Source of the DNA: Candidatus Zixiibacteriota bacterium
GTDB taxonomy: Bacteria; Zixibacteria; MSB-5A5; GN15; FEB-12
Direction: 5' to 3'
NCBI GenBank assembly: GCA_040752815.1
Contig: JBFMGC010000024.1
Location: forward strand, 1 to 43,694
Length of the DNA stretch: 43,694 nt
Shown here: piece after piece, positions 7,777 through 16,427 of the stretch
How the letters are laid out: every line of letters starts with the position of its first letter
Position numbering within the stretch: the first letter of the stretch is position 1
Made by a program: the position numbers and the translations under genes
The notes under the pieces: generated by a model
Seen by the model: only the letters and a program-made list of their open reading frames with translations
The model's database searches: none
Told to the model about the DNA's origin: nothing

Positions 7777-9153
7777 ATGTTGATGAGTGACACCGGTAAC
7801 ACCATAACAACAACCACATCGCACGATCCTGTCCGCGCAGCGGCGCTGGAGGCGATCGGCCAGATCGAGGCCGGGCAGGAGGCCGATGCCGCCATCCGGA
7901 AAGTCGCTCAGGGTAAGTCGCTCAAGCCGCTCGACGTCCGGTTTCTAACTCAGCTCGTTAATGGGACGGTCAAGATGCGCCGCCGTCTCGACCACGAAAT
8001 CAAGTTCTACCTGGCACGGCCGTCGGTGCCGCTTCCGCCGGTTCTTGCCAACATCCTCCGACTCGGCTTCTACCAACTGATCTTCACAGATCGTGTGCCT
8101 GCCGCTGCGGCGGTTTCCGAGTCGGTCAACCTCGCCCGCAAGTTCACCGATGTCAGCCAGGCCAAACTGGTCAATGCGGTCATGCGCTCGCGGCTTCGCG
8201 AGCCCGAAAAAGTCAGCTTTGCCGACAAGGACGAAAATCCGTGGAAGTACCTCGGCGATTTGTACAGCTACCCGGACTACTTTGTGAGATACTGTCTGGA
8301 CGAGTTCGGCATAGAGAACACTGAACGACTGCTGGCCGCCTACAACCGCCCGCCGAGCGTGACGTATCGAGTGAACTATCTTAAGGCGAAACCGGACGAT
8401 GTCGCTGCGATACTGCGCCAGAACGGAATTGAATTCATACCCGGTAAATATCTGCCGGAGTATTTTCGGCTTCAGAGTTCAGGGCTGCCCCTGGAGAAGG
8501 AACTGATCGAGACCGGGCTGGTGTTCGTTCAGGACGAGTCCTCGGGCTTGCCGGTGCGCCTGCTCAACCCGAAACAAGGTGATAATGTGGTCGATCTCAC
8601 TGCCGCGCCGGGTGGGAAGGCGACTCATACCGCGGTACGAATGCGAAACAAAGGGATGGTGACAGCGGTCGATAAATCGCGCCAGCGGCTTGAGTTGGTG
8701 GTAGAGAACGCCCGGAGGCTCGGCATTAAAATCATTTCGCCGGTGGCGTGTGACATGACAGAGTTCACCGGCGGCCCGTTTGACCGGGTGCTACTCGATC
8801 CGCCCTGCAGCGGCTGGGGTACCGCGCGCAAGCATGCCGATCTGCGCTGGGCCAAGAGCGAGAGCGATATCGCCAACATGGCCAAGGTTCAGGCCAAGAT
8901 GATCGACCGTGCCGCTCGCCTGGTAAAACCCGGTGGGCTGCTTGTTTACTCGACCTGTACGATTATCCGGTCAGAGAACGATCAAATCGTCGAGAACTTC
9001 CTGCTCCGTAATGATCAGTTTGAGATCGATTCTGCTGCTCAATTCCTCCCGCACGAACTCGTGAATGAGCGCGGGTTTGTCAAAACATACCCGGAATTCG
9101 ACGAGCTCGATGGATCCTTTTGCGTTCGCTTAAAGAGAAAACTGAACTCCTGA
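7777..9153 (+). CDS. rsmB: 16S rRNA (cytosine(967)-C(5))-methyltransferase
   Basis: A 458-residue RsmB. An N-terminal NusB-like RNA-binding domain (about residues 10-150, with QLVNGTVKMRRRLDHEI and FYQLIFTDRVPAAAAVSESV) is followed by the SAM-dependent RNA methyltransferase domain: VQDESSGLPVRLLNP, DLTAAPGGKATHTA for SAM binding, then LLDPPCSGWG (Cys344) and VYSTCTI (Cys394, the nucleophile). Length and domain order match Escherichia coli RsmB, which makes m5C967 in 16S rRNA helix 31. ATG at 7777 or at 7783 could start it. It heads a + strand group with the PASTA gene downstream, though that gene has its own promoter. Confidence 0.93.
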   Translation: MLMSDTGNTITTTTSHDPVRAAALEAIGQIEAGQEADAAIRKVAQGKSLKPLDVRFLTQLVNGTVKMRRRLDHEIKFYLARPSVPLPPVLANILRLGFYQLIFTDRVPAAAAVSESVNLARKFTDVSQAKLVNAVMRSRLREPEKVSFADKDENPWKYLGDLYSYPDYFVRYCLDEFGIENTERLLAAYNRPPSVTYRVNYLKAKPDDVAAILRQNGIEFIPGKYLPEYFRLQSSGLPLEKELIETGLVFVQDESSGLPVRLLNPKQGDNVVDLTAAPGGKATHTAVRMRNKGMVTAVDKSRQRLELVVENARRLGIKIISPVACDMTEFTGGPFDRVLLDPPCSGWGTARKHADLRWAKSESDIANMAKVQAKMIDRAARLVKPGGLLVYSTCTIIRSENDQIVENFLLRNDQFEIDSAAQFLPHELVNERGFVKTYPEFDELDGSFCVRLKRKLNS

Positions 9154-9183
9154 CGTGGCCATGTCGGTCCGGGCTTTTTTAGA

Positions 9184-9213
9184 TTGATCTACCGCTCGGA
9201 AATGCCGTATAAG
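9184..9213 (+). promoter_or_regulatory. Promoter of the PASTA gene, near-leaderless
   Basis: TTGATC at 9184-9189 and TATAAG at 9208-9213 (five of six consensus bases) with an 18-base spacer. The ATG at 9222 lies eight bases after the -10, so transcription should begin almost at the start codon; there is no Shine-Dalgarno in between. Confidence 0.5.
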
Positions 9214-9221
9214 CAGACATT

Positions 9222-10031
9222 ATGGACAGACCCCGTGCCTCACGCCTGACCAAAGCCGCGTCCGCCCCGGCCGGATGGCTGGACCGCTGGCTCCCGCCCG
9301 GCACTCGCCAACGTCGGCTCCTCATGTGGATTGCCGTGCCGCTGGTCGCCTGTCTGATACTGGCGGTCGCACTTGATAAGATCGTGATGCCCATAGTAAC
9401 CCGTCAGGGCGCCGAGTTTCTTTTGCCCGACTACACCAACAAACCGGTTCTTGAGGCCCAGCTGGCGCTGGCCGATCTGGAACTCGCCCACGAGGTGGCC
9501 TCCGAAGAGTACGCACCCGGTGTACCGACCGGTGTGATTATTCGGCAGTTTCCCCGCGCCGGCACCAAAGTGAAGCCGGGCCGCATGATCAAATTTGTCG
9601 TTTCACTTGGCCAGAAAATGGTGCCGATTCCCGAGCTTGCCGGAAGATCTGTCCGCCAGGCGATGCTCGATCTCGAGACTGCCGGCCTGACCATGGGTGA
9701 GATTCAATGGGCGTTATCGGACACGCTGCCCGAGAGGGTTGTAGTCTTCTCTTATCCCGCCGCCGGATTCGAGGTGCCGCTGGGATCGATGGTCAACCTG
9801 ATGGTCAACCGCGGACGGGCGTCGACTTTCACATACATGCCGAAACTGATCGGGCTTACACTCGACGCCGCCAAAAAGGAGATCCAGGAAAAGGGACTAA
9901 AACTGGGCGTGGTATCGCGTCGCACCAACGAGAACTACCTGCCGGAGACGGTTCTGGATCAGTCGGAGCCGGAGGGCGCGGAGCTCGATATCGGCACCGA
10001 GGTCGATCTGGTCGTCTCCGTGATTAAGTGA
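9222..10031 (+). CDS. PASTA-domain single-pass membrane protein
   Basis: A 269-residue protein with a short basic cytoplasmic N terminus (RQRRLL before the helix), one membrane helix at about residues 34-55, and three extracytoplasmic PASTA domains of roughly 65-70 residues each. PASTA hallmarks are LPDYTNKPVLEAQLAL, VPIPELAGRSVRQAMLDLE and MPKLIGLTLDAAKKEIQEKG, each ending in a G-x-x-V/I-x-x-x-V-S strand. PASTA domains bind muropeptides or septal peptidoglycan in PknB-type kinases and PBP2x. Here no kinase or transpeptidase domain is attached, so it is more like a stand-alone sensor or divisome accessory. It follows rsmB, as PASTA kinases often do in other bacteria where the order is rsmB, phosphatase, kinase. 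Confidence 0.85.
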   Translation: MDRPRASRLTKAASAPAGWLDRWLPPGTRQRRLLMWIAVPLVACLILAVALDKIVMPIVTRQGAEFLLPDYTNKPVLEAQLALADLELAHEVASEEYAPGVPTGVIIRQFPRAGTKVKPGRMIKFVVSLGQKMVPIPELAGRSVRQAMLDLETAGLTMGEIQWALSDTLPERVVVFSYPAAGFEVPLGSMVNLMVNRGRASTFTYMPKLIGLTLDAAKKEIQEKGLKLGVVSRRTNENYLPETVLDQSEPEGAELDIGTEVDLVVSVIK

Positions 10032-10076
10032 AGCACGCGCAATTTGGGCCCGGACGATTTGACGGCGGCAACTGTC

Positions 10077-10772
10077 ATGCTCAGATACAACCAGTTTGAG
10101 GTTCTGTCATTCGATTGCTACGGTACCCTGGTTGACTGGGAGACCGGCATACTCCTGGCAGTAAAGCCGGTTCTAAGGGTGCACGGTGTGACTGTACCCG
10201 ATGACACAATACTCGAGACGTATGCGGCTATCGAATCGGATATCGAGGCGGGGCCGTACCAAAGTTATAGGAACGTATTGCGCCAGGCGATGGCCAAAAT
10301 GTGCGAGAGGTTTGGATTCGAGGCCGGCGACTCCGAACACATTGTAATTGCCAATTCGCTGACGGGCTGGCCCCCGTTCGAAGACACGATCTCTGCCCTG
10401 AAAGCACTCAAGAATAGATATCGTCTGGCAATCATATCCAATGTCGACGACGAATTGTTCGAAGGGACAAACAGGCGCCTGGGAGTGGATTTCGACCATA
10501 TCGTCACCGCAGCGCAGGCAGGGGCATACAAACCATCGTTGCATGTCTTCGATTTTGCGCTGAAGAGAATCGGCTGCCCGGCCGAACGGCTCTTGCACGT
10601 AGCCCAGTCCCTTTATCATGACCACGCTCCGGCCAAGAAACTGGGCTTGAGCACGGTCTGGATTGACCGCCGCCACGACCGTCCTGGCTCCGGCGCCACC
10701 CCGGAGGCGGTCGCGACTCCCGACGCTACATTCTCCGATTTGGCCTCGCTTGTACGTGAGATGGGTGTGTAG
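10077..10772 (+). CDS. HAD-superfamily hydrolase, haloacid-dehalogenase (type II) subgroup
   Basis: A 231-residue HAD hydrolase. ATG at 10077 is preferred over the TTG at 10044 because it places the nucleophile motif FDCYGTLVDWE at residues 12-22 (Asp13). Tyr rather than Asp two residues later is the pattern of L-2-haloacid dehalogenases, which hydrolyse C-halogen bonds rather than phosphates. Further motifs are IISNVDDELF (motif II), AGAYKPS (motif III Lys) and VAQSLYHDHAPAKKLGL (motif IV region), again as in the dehalogenase group. Many such annotated dehalogenases have unknown substrates. The gene sits between the PASTA and second GT4 genes without clear functional linkage. Confidence 0.82.
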   Translation: MLRYNQFEVLSFDCYGTLVDWETGILLAVKPVLRVHGVTVPDDTILETYAAIESDIEAGPYQSYRNVLRQAMAKMCERFGFEAGDSEHIVIANSLTGWPPFEDTISALKALKNRYRLAIISNVDDELFEGTNRRLGVDFDHIVTAAQAGAYKPSLHVFDFALKRIGCPAERLLHVAQSLYHDHAPAKKLGLSTVWIDRRHDRPGSGATPEAVATPDATFSDLASLVREMGV

Positions 10773-10789
10773 TAAATTACGAACTGGTC

Positions 10790-11752
10790 ATGATCGCAAT
10801 CATAACTCATAATTACCCCACAGACGACAACCCGGTCGCCGGTCTGTTTATCAAGGATCATGGCGAATTACTGGGGCAGCAAACCGGCAGCGAGGTTGTC
10901 GTACTCCACTATCCGTTCGGCGAGTACCCCATGACCCGCTCGATACGCAGGCCCTGGAAGTGGCCGAAATTTGCCTGGTATTTTCACCACACGTCAAGTC
11001 AGCTCAAGCGCGACATAGATCGGTTGACCGCCCAAAACCTGGGACAGCGGCCGGACATTCTGGCCCATTGGTGGTTCCCCAACGGAACGTTTGCGACTAA
11101 GTATTACGACAGGGTCGATGTCATCTGCCATGGCACCGATCTGTACCAGCTCCAGAAATTCCCTCTGGTAGCGCGATACTTTGCGTCGCGGGCGAGAAGA
11201 GTCCGCTCCTGGCAATGTGTGTCGTCGGATCTGAAACGAATCCTGCTCGAACTGTATCCGTTCCTGGAGGGGGCCCGTATCACTGTCGCGCCGATGCCGA
11301 TCGGTCCCATGTTTGTCAATCGCCATGAGCCGCGGGATCCCCGATTGTTGGTCACTGTTGGCTCACTGATTCCCCGAAAGCAATTCGACCTTGCCATCAG
11401 AGAAATCGCAAAGATCCCCGGCCTGAAACTCGAGATCTACGGAGAAGGACCGGACAAAGAAGACTTGCAGGCGCTTATCCGCCGGCTTGGCGTATCTGAT
11501 CGCATCACACTCCAAGGCCAGGCTACTCGCGAGCAATTGGCTGTTAGATTCAACAAGGCAATTCTGCTGATCATGCTATCTTATGGTGAGGGATTCGGGT
11601 TAGTCCTCAAAGAAGCTCAGGCCTGCGGGTGCAAGACCTTGGCGTTCAAAGGGGACGGTATGGAAGACACCCGGCCGGATTTTGTTGTCGGCCGGGATGA
11701 AAACGTCGCCGAGCGCATCAAGCAGGCCGTCGCATCCATCACAACATTGTGA
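10790..11752 (+). CDS. Glycosyltransferase family 4
   Basis: A 320-residue GT4-type glycosyltransferase. MIAIITHNYPTDDNPVAGLF is a typical GT-B N terminus; VICHGTDLYQL lies in the acceptor half; TVGSLIPRKQFDLAIREIAK, IYGEGPDKEDLQALIRRLG, ITLQGQATREQL and the nucleotide-sugar site SYGEGFGLVLKEAQACGCKT form the donor half with its E-x7-E motif. It is shorter than most family members, mostly in the N-terminal domain. ATG at 10790 has no Shine-Dalgarno; a TAAATT box at 10773-10778 is 11 bases upstream, hinting at another short-leader start. Substrate unknown. Confidence 0.87.
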   Translation: MIAIITHNYPTDDNPVAGLFIKDHGELLGQQTGSEVVVLHYPFGEYPMTRSIRRPWKWPKFAWYFHHTSSQLKRDIDRLTAQNLGQRPDILAHWWFPNGTFATKYYDRVDVICHGTDLYQLQKFPLVARYFASRARRVRSWQCVSSDLKRILLELYPFLEGARITVAPMPIGPMFVNRHEPRDPRLLVTVGSLIPRKQFDLAIREIAKIPGLKLEIYGEGPDKEDLQALIRRLGVSDRITLQGQATREQLAVRFNKAILLIMLSYGEGFGLVLKEAQACGCKTLAFKGDGMEDTRPDFVVGRDENVAERIKQAVASITTL

Positions 11753-11851
11753 ACCTCTCCCCCCTCGGTTGGCTGGTGTCGAGCGAAGCTTGACGGCGGC
11801 GTCTCTTCTCACTAACTTCTGGCGCGTCGGTTAGTTTCAGAGGAGTCTTAT

Positions 11852-13150
11852 GTGAAAGCGGTCTATCTGACACTTTTGGTGTCATCCCTGCTCTCGCCCA
11901 TAATGATTGTGGCCGATTCCGCTGTCCCGCCGGATACGATTCTGACGGATACGCAGGCTACAGAATCCGAAGATTCGGCAGCGCTGGGTGCATCCGTGTT
12001 CCCCGCCGACAGCACGGAACCAATTTACCCGATGTCACCCGAGAGGTACGAGCGATTGGTGTCGTACTCCAAGTTTGTCAACGTGTGGCGGTTCGCCGGG
12101 TTCTTTATCGGGCTGGCCGTGCTGGCGGTGATTCTGTTTACCGGCCTCTCGGCCCGGTTCCGCAACTGGAGCGCCAGGATCCCGTTTAAGTTTTTCGCTC
12201 TGTGGGTCTTTCTCTGCCTCTTTATGCTGGCGGATTATCTTCTGAATCTGCCGTTTTCCATCTATCGCGGCTTTCTTGTGGAGCGTAGCTACGGCTTCAT
12301 GAACCAGACCTTTGCGCAATGGTGGGCGGAGGACCTGCTTGCGCTTCTGGTCAGCGCCGTGCTCCTGATCGTCCCGGTCTGGTTTCTCTACTGGGTGCTG
12401 ACCCGGCTCAAGCGTTGGTGGCTCTGGTTCTCGGTGGGCGCGATTCCGTTAACGGTTGCGCTCGTTGTCATTGTTCCGGTGGTAGTCGCGCCTCTGTTCA
12501 ACGAGTTTGGCCCGTTGAAGGACAAACAGCTTGAGTCAGAGATTCTGGCGCTGGCCCATAGGTCGGGGATCGACGGCGCAGACGTATTCGAGGTGAACGG
12601 CTCGAAACAGTCGACCAAAGTCAATGCCTATGTCACCGGCCTGTTCGGAACGAAGCGCATCGTCCTCTATGACACCCTAATCAAGAACTTCACCACCGAC
12701 GAAATCAAGTTCGTCATGGCGCACGAGATGGGCCACTATCTGAAACACCACATCTGGTGGGGGCTGGGAGTCGCGATCCTGTTTATCCTGGCGGCGTTCT
12801 GGCTGGCGAGTCGGCTCTTACCGGTGACGATATCTCGATTGAAAGACAGCTTTCGCTTCGAGCGACTCGGTGATTATGCCTCGCTGCCGCTCATTGCCGC
12901 CTACCTGTCGATCTTCAGCTTTGTCTTTCAGCCGGTCACCAACGCTGCCAGCCGTTTCATGGAGCGGCAGTCCGACGAGTACGGCATGATTGCGAGCGGT
13001 GTCGATTGTGAGACTGCGGCGAGGACATTTGACAAGCTCTCGGTGCTGAATCTGTCCGACCCCGATCCAAGCGCACTGGTCGAGTTCTGGTTTTACGATC
13101 ATCCCTCGCTCAAAAAGCGGATGGAGTTCGCGCGCACCTGGAAACCGTAG
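11852..13150 (+). CDS. M48-family membrane metalloprotease (Ste24/CAAX protease-like)
   Basis: A 432-residue integral membrane zinc protease. GTG at 11852 has the strong site AGAGGAG at 11839-11845. After a signal-like first helix and an acidic linker come several membrane helices (about residues 72-95, 108-130, 152-180, 190-216), as in Ste24/ZMPSTE24. The zinc motif HEMGH is at residues 291-295 (MAHEMGHYLKHH) with the third ligand Glu376 in RQSDEYGM, and two more helices between. FEVNGSKQSTKVNAYVTGL-type sequence precedes the motif, as in Ste24p. Bacterial homologues degrade or mature membrane proteins; no prenylated substrates are known here. Confidence 0.9.
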   Translation: MKAVYLTLLVSSLLSPIMIVADSAVPPDTILTDTQATESEDSAALGASVFPADSTEPIYPMSPERYERLVSYSKFVNVWRFAGFFIGLAVLAVILFTGLSARFRNWSARIPFKFFALWVFLCLFMLADYLLNLPFSIYRGFLVERSYGFMNQTFAQWWAEDLLALLVSAVLLIVPVWFLYWVLTRLKRWWLWFSVGAIPLTVALVVIVPVVVAPLFNEFGPLKDKQLESEILALAHRSGIDGADVFEVNGSKQSTKVNAYVTGLFGTKRIVLYDTLIKNFTTDEIKFVMAHEMGHYLKHHIWWGLGVAILFILAAFWLASRLLPVTISRLKDSFRFERLGDYASLPLIAAYLSIFSFVFQPVTNAASRFMERQSDEYGMIASGVDCETAARTFDKLSVLNLSDPDPSALVEFWFYDHPSLKKRMEFARTWKP

Positions 13151-13229
13151 GCGAGATCGAATTGCGGTCGGCTACGGATGATCCGATGACGCCTCTCGCA
13201 GGCCGCACAGTTGCACCCGACCTGACGGG

Positions 13230-13265
13230 GTTGTGTCAAAACCTCATGTAGTTGTGTCAAAACCT
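13230..13265 (+). repeat. Two direct repeats of GTTGTGTCAAAACCT
   Basis: The 15-mer occurs at 13230-13244 and 13251-13265, a 21-base period, flanked on both sides by CCTGAC. Two helical turns between copies suits a protein-binding site. The core TCAAAACCTC also occurs in the hairpin at 7528. The rest of the 13151-13392 gap shows nothing. Confidence 0.55.
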
Positions 13266-13392
13266 GACATTACTCGGTTCCGCGCAGTAGAACCGAATGG
13301 AGTTGTGTACTCAGGCCACCTGTTTGGCGTGTTGGTGAGACTGCCCCCCGATCGTGTGATCCCTGGTGCGTCCACGCGGGGAACAATACTGC

Positions 13393-13860
13393 CTAATCCA
13401 ATTCCTCCGCCCAGAAACTGCCTTCGTCGCCGTCAGGAAAGATCAGCTTCCAGGCAGAGCCGGAGCTTTCCGCCCAGTACACACCCGGATCCGGCAGATT
13501 AGGTACAATTGATGGATCCAGCAGGAACAGGTCGTAGTTGTCCGAAACTAATATGTGCTTTTCATCCCAGACCGTGTCCACGACCACCGCGCCGATCACC
13601 TGCACCTGGCGCCAACCATGTCGCTTCAGATATGCCTCAGCCGCCGCCTGAGTGTACGACGCAACGGGAAACGATCCGATCACCCGGAACAGGTTGTTAC
13701 GCTCCTGGTCGGTGAGCTTTTCGATGCCGCACTGGGTCAGATTGGCGTTGCCCAGCGCGCTGATAATCGCCTGCCGCTTGTCGTCTGCGTCGATCACGAG
13801 CGCCGTCGTCAACACCGTGACAACCACCGCGACCGCAATGATGCCGATCTTATTCGACAT
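13393..13860 (-). CDS. Hypothetical exported or single-pass membrane protein
   Basis: A 155-residue protein that I do not recognise. MSNKIGIIAVAVVVTVLTTALVIDADD is a membrane anchor or uncleaved signal. The remainder is soluble: a helical segment about residues 28-75 (KRQAIISALGNANLTQCGIEKL, then LTDQERNNLFRVIGSFP), a helix YTQAAAEAYLKRHGWRQVQV, and a beta-rich acidic C-terminal half with several Trp residues. The start is well supported by AGGAGGTG just upstream of the ATG. A single Cys is present. It stands alone between the M48 gene (other strand) and the Nudix gene upstream of it. Confidence 0.65.
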   Translation of the reverse strand: MSNKIGIIAVAVVVTVLTTALVIDADDKRQAIISALGNANLTQCGIEKLTDQERNNLFRVIGSFPVASYTQAAAEAYLKRHGWRQVQVIGAVVVDTVWDEKHILVSDNYDLFLLDPSIVPNLPDPGVYWAESSGSAWKLIFPDGDEGSFWAEELD

Positions 13861-13935
13861 TATGCACCTCCTGGCCTCACGCCGCCATTTAGCTTTTTGT
13901 ACACGTAAATGGACGTAGATGATCCGTCGCGGCGC

Positions 13936-14388
13936 TCAAACCACTTTTGCGAGAAATTCTTCCACCTTGCGAACGGCCTCCCGATCATCCCACCAGTGCA
14001 GCAGCTCAAGCGCGTCGTGATACAAAAGCCACCGGTATTCGTCGTGCTCCACAGGATCGATTATCGGCTCGGACGCCGCCGGCACGCCGGCGACAAAGAC
14101 GTGCACAACAATCTCATCCGGCAGGGTCTCGTACACGTCTCTGAAAAACTCGTCGGGCGGGAAGGAATACGTGAACCCTATCGGGCGAATATAATCTGGC
14201 GCCAGGCTGGTCTCTTCTGTCAATTCGCGACGGGCGGTCTGTTCGATAGTCTCGCCCGATTCGGCACCGCCAGTAACCGGCTGCCAGAACGAGATGCGGG
14301 GGAGTACGCGGTGCAGGAGCAGGTACTCGTAGCCGCCCCGTGGGCCGGGTCTAACGACGAAGATGCTGACTTGGATAGGGAGGCGCAT
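13936..14388 (-). CDS. Nudix hydrolase
   Basis: A 150-residue Nudix protein. The Nudix box is complete: GGAESGETIEQTARRELTEE plus TSL (G-x5-E-x7-R-E-L-x-E-E), which binds Mg2+ and hydrolyses a nucleoside diphosphate linked to another group. The N terminus RLPIQVSIFVVRPGPRGGYEYLLLHR and the VEHDEYRWLLYHDALELL segment resemble NudB-like dihydroneopterin triphosphate/dATP pyrophosphatases, but folate genes are not adjacent and the substrate is uncertain. It is followed on the same strand by the hypothetical gene at 13393-13860. Confidence 0.86.
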   Translation of the reverse strand: MRLPIQVSIFVVRPGPRGGYEYLLLHRVLPRISFWQPVTGGAESGETIEQTARRELTEETSLAPDYIRPIGFTYSFPPDEFFRDVYETLPDEIVVHVFVAGVPAASEPIIDPVEHDEYRWLLYHDALELLHWWDDREAVRKVEEFLAKVV

Positions 14389-14403
14389 TTGGCAAACTAC
14401 CTG

Positions 14404-14549
14404 ATCGGCAGGCCTCCGTGCCTGCCGATGGTGGCAGGAGCACAGGGCTCCTGCCCTACGATTCGTGCATATCGGGTTTGCCGCTCCAATTGTCCATGCG
14501 GCGAACCCGACCTACCGGCGATGGCGGGTTCGAGGCGGACCCGCCCTAC
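14404..14549. repeat. Cluster of four REP-like hairpins between Nudix gene and fumC
   Basis: Four hairpins stand head to tail. 14404-14429: ATCGGCAGGC with GCCTGCCGAT, 10 bp perfect. 14433-14455: GGCAGGAGC with GCTCCTGCC, then CTAC. 14472-14510: 13-bp stem beginning TCGGGTTTGCCGC, then CCTAC. 14523-14545: GGCGGGTTC with GGACCCGCC, then CTAC. The last three share the boundary CTAC (GTAG on the other strand) although their arms differ. Confidence 0.8.
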
Positions 14550-14553
14550 AGAC

Positions 14554-15957
14554 CTACTTCTTCACCCCCAGATTCGGGGCGATCATCTTCTCCGGGCGGA
14601 CTTTCTGATCGAACTCCTTCTCGGTCAGCAAGCCCAGAGCCACGGCGGCCTCTTTGAGTGTCGTGCCTTCGGCGTGAGCTTTCTTGGCCACTTTTGCGGC
14701 GTTGTCATACCCGATATGCGGATTCAACGCGGTCACCAGCATCAACGAGCCGAATAGGTTCTTCTTAATGTTGGCCGTATTCGCCTCGATACCGACCGCG
14801 CAGTTGTCGTTGAACGACTCGCAGGCGTCGGCCAGCAGCTTGATCGACTGCAGCAGGTTGTAGATCATCACCGGCTTGAACACGTTTAGCTCGAAATGGC
14901 CGGTCGCCCCGCCCACATTGACCGCTACATCGTTGCCGATCACCTGCGCCGCCACCATGGTCATCGCTTCACACTGAGTCGGGTTGACCTTGCCGGGCAT
15001 GATCGACGATCCCGGCTCGTTCTCCGGCAGAAGCAGCTCGCCGATCCCACAGCGCGGGCCGGACCCGAGCAGGCGAATGTCGTTCGCAATCTTCATGCAC
15101 GAGCAGGCGATAGTCTTCATCACGCCCGACGCCTCAACAATCGCGTCATGCGCGGCGAGCGCCTCGAACTTGTTTGGAGCGGTCACAAACGGATAGCCGG
15201 TCTCTTTTGCAATAGCTGTAGCCACACGCTTGGCAAACTCCGGATGCGTGTTGAGGCCGGTGCCTACCGCCGTGCCGCCGAGCGCAATCGGATAGAGCCG
15301 CTTGAGGCAGTCCTTGAGCCGCGCCAGGCCGTTGGTCAACTGCTGGGTGTAGCCGGAGAATTCCTGGCCGAGGGTGAGCGGCGTGGCGTCCATCAGGTGC
15401 GTGCGGCCGATCTTGATGATCTTGCCAAACTCTTTCGACTTTTTGTTCAGCGTGTCGCGCAAGAGAGTCATCTTGGGGATCAGTTCAGCGTGAATCTGCA
15501 CCACCGCGGCGATATGCATCGCGGCCGGGAAGGTATCGTTCGATGACTGCGCCTTGTTGACATCGTCGTTAGGGTGAATCGGCTTCTTGCTGCCCCTCTC
15601 GCCGCCAGCCATCTCGATCGCGCGGTTGGAGATGACCTCGTTGGCGTTCATGTTGGTCTGGGTGCCGGAGCCGGTCTGCCAGACCACGAGCGGGAAGTGG
15701 CCGTCGAGCTTGCCGTCGATTACTTCCTGCGCCGCGGCGATAATCAGTTTGGCTTTGTCTTTGGGGAGCAGGCCGAGGTCCTGGTTGACCTGGGCGGCGC
15801 ATTTTTTGAGGACGCCGAACGCCCGGATGAGCGGGACCGGCATGGTTTCGCCGCCGATTTTGAAATTCATGAGGGAGCGGGCGGTCTGGGCGCCGTAGTA
15901 GCGGTCGACCGGCACCTCGATTTTGCCCATGGAATCGGTTTCAACGCGGTATTTCAT
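14554..15957 (-). CDS. fumC: Class II fumarate hydratase
   Basis: A 467-residue FumC, the oxygen-stable homotetrameric enzyme that interconverts fumarate and L-malate in the TCA cycle. [20 protein letters not shown] is the usual N terminus, preceded by AGGAG; the longer frame to 15984 is not needed. Family motifs are [54 protein letters not shown] and the signature loop [17 protein letters not shown] that carries the catalytic Ser. Length and motif order match FumC rather than aspartase: [17 protein letters not shown] fits fumarase. Nothing unusual in the protein. Its promoter region is notable for a G/C homopolymer spacer. Confidence 0.95.
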   Translation of the reverse strand: MKYRVETDSMGKIEVPVDRYYGAQTARSLMNFKIGGETMPVPLIRAFGVLKKCAAQVNQDLGLLPKDKAKLIIAAAQEVIDGKLDGHFPLVVWQTGSGTQTNMNANEVISNRAIEMAGGERGSKKPIHPNDDVNKAQSSNDTFPAAMHIAAVVQIHAELIPKMTLLRDTLNKKSKEFGKIIKIGRTHLMDATPLTLGQEFSGYTQQLTNGLARLKDCLKRLYPIALGGTAVGTGLNTHPEFAKRVATAIAKETGYPFVTAPNKFEALAAHDAIVEASGVMKTIACSCMKIANDIRLLGSGPRCGIGELLLPENEPGSSIMPGKVNPTQCEAMTMVAAQVIGNDVAVNVGGATGHFELNVFKPVMIYNLLQSIKLLADACESFNDNCAVGIEANTANIKKNLFGSLMLVTALNPHIGYDNAAKVAKKAHAEGTTLKEAAVALGLLTEKEFDQKVRPEKMIAPNLGVKK

Positions 15958-16000
15958 TGGTATCTCCTGTACATTCGCGAACACAGTTTCAACGGGACGG

Positions 16001-16028
16001 AATATAGGGGATTTGGGGGCGGGGGCAA
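16001..16028 (-). promoter_or_regulatory. Probable fumC promoter with C-tract spacer
   Basis: Read on the minus strand: TTGCCC (16028-16023), a 16-base spacer made almost only of C with one AAAT, then TATATT (16006-16001). The predicted start near 15994 leaves a leader of about 37 bases containing the AGGAG site. Confidence 0.45.
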
Positions 16029-16037
16029 GAGGGGGGG
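16007..16037 (+). other. Potential G-quadruplex (four G runs)
   Basis: The plus strand has G4, G5, G5 and G7 runs separated by loops of 4, 1 and 5 bases (16007-16010, 16015-16019, 16021-16025, 16031-16037), matching the standard quadruplex pattern. It coincides with the spacer and -35 of the fumC promoter, on the template strand. Confidence 0.55.
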
Positions 16038-16051
16038 CACGGCCGGTCGCC

Positions 16052-16421
16052 GTAGGGCAGAACCATTAACCATTGATCGGTTCTGCCGAATCGGAAACTC
16101 TCTTGTAGGTCAGAATCCCTGAGTCGGCCGCGGCAGGCGGGCGACGTGGTTTAGACATGACGGGGTCACACAAGTCGCAAGACGCCAGAATGTCGAAACC
16201 ACAGGGGTTTCGACCTACGAGGCTTCCCCGCCGTATTATCACCAATTTATCAGCGGCTTCATACTGCGCTAACACGATAACGGTAAACTGGCTGCGACTG
16301 CTCTACAGACGGTCCACATCCCCTCTACTATACCCCTCCTTCCCCAGGCCGAGGCCCCAACCCACCGGGGCCTTCTCTCTTCAGGATTGGAGATGGCGGG
16401 TCTGAAGCAGACCCGCCCCAC
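16052..16421. repeat. Cluster of REP-like hairpins between fumC and the DUF4440 gene
   Basis: 16052-16087: GTAG then GGCAGAACC with GGTTCTGCC (9 bp). 16105-16119: a lone left arm GTAGGTCAGAATCCC without a partner. 16192-16218: GTCGAAACC with GGTTTCGAC (9 bp) then CTAC. 16395-16421: GGCGGGTCT with AGACCCGCC (9 bp) then CCAC. A further hairpin at 16352-16373 (AGGCCCC with GGGGCCT, followed by TCTCTCTTC) looks like a weak + strand terminator. No gene is evident in 15958-16427. Confidence 0.75.
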
Positions 16422-16427
16422 TAGCGG

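Noticed and set aside
9154-9181. Terminator after rsmB ending in TTTTTT
   Set aside because: Only a four-base stem can be drawn before the T run; too weak to list.
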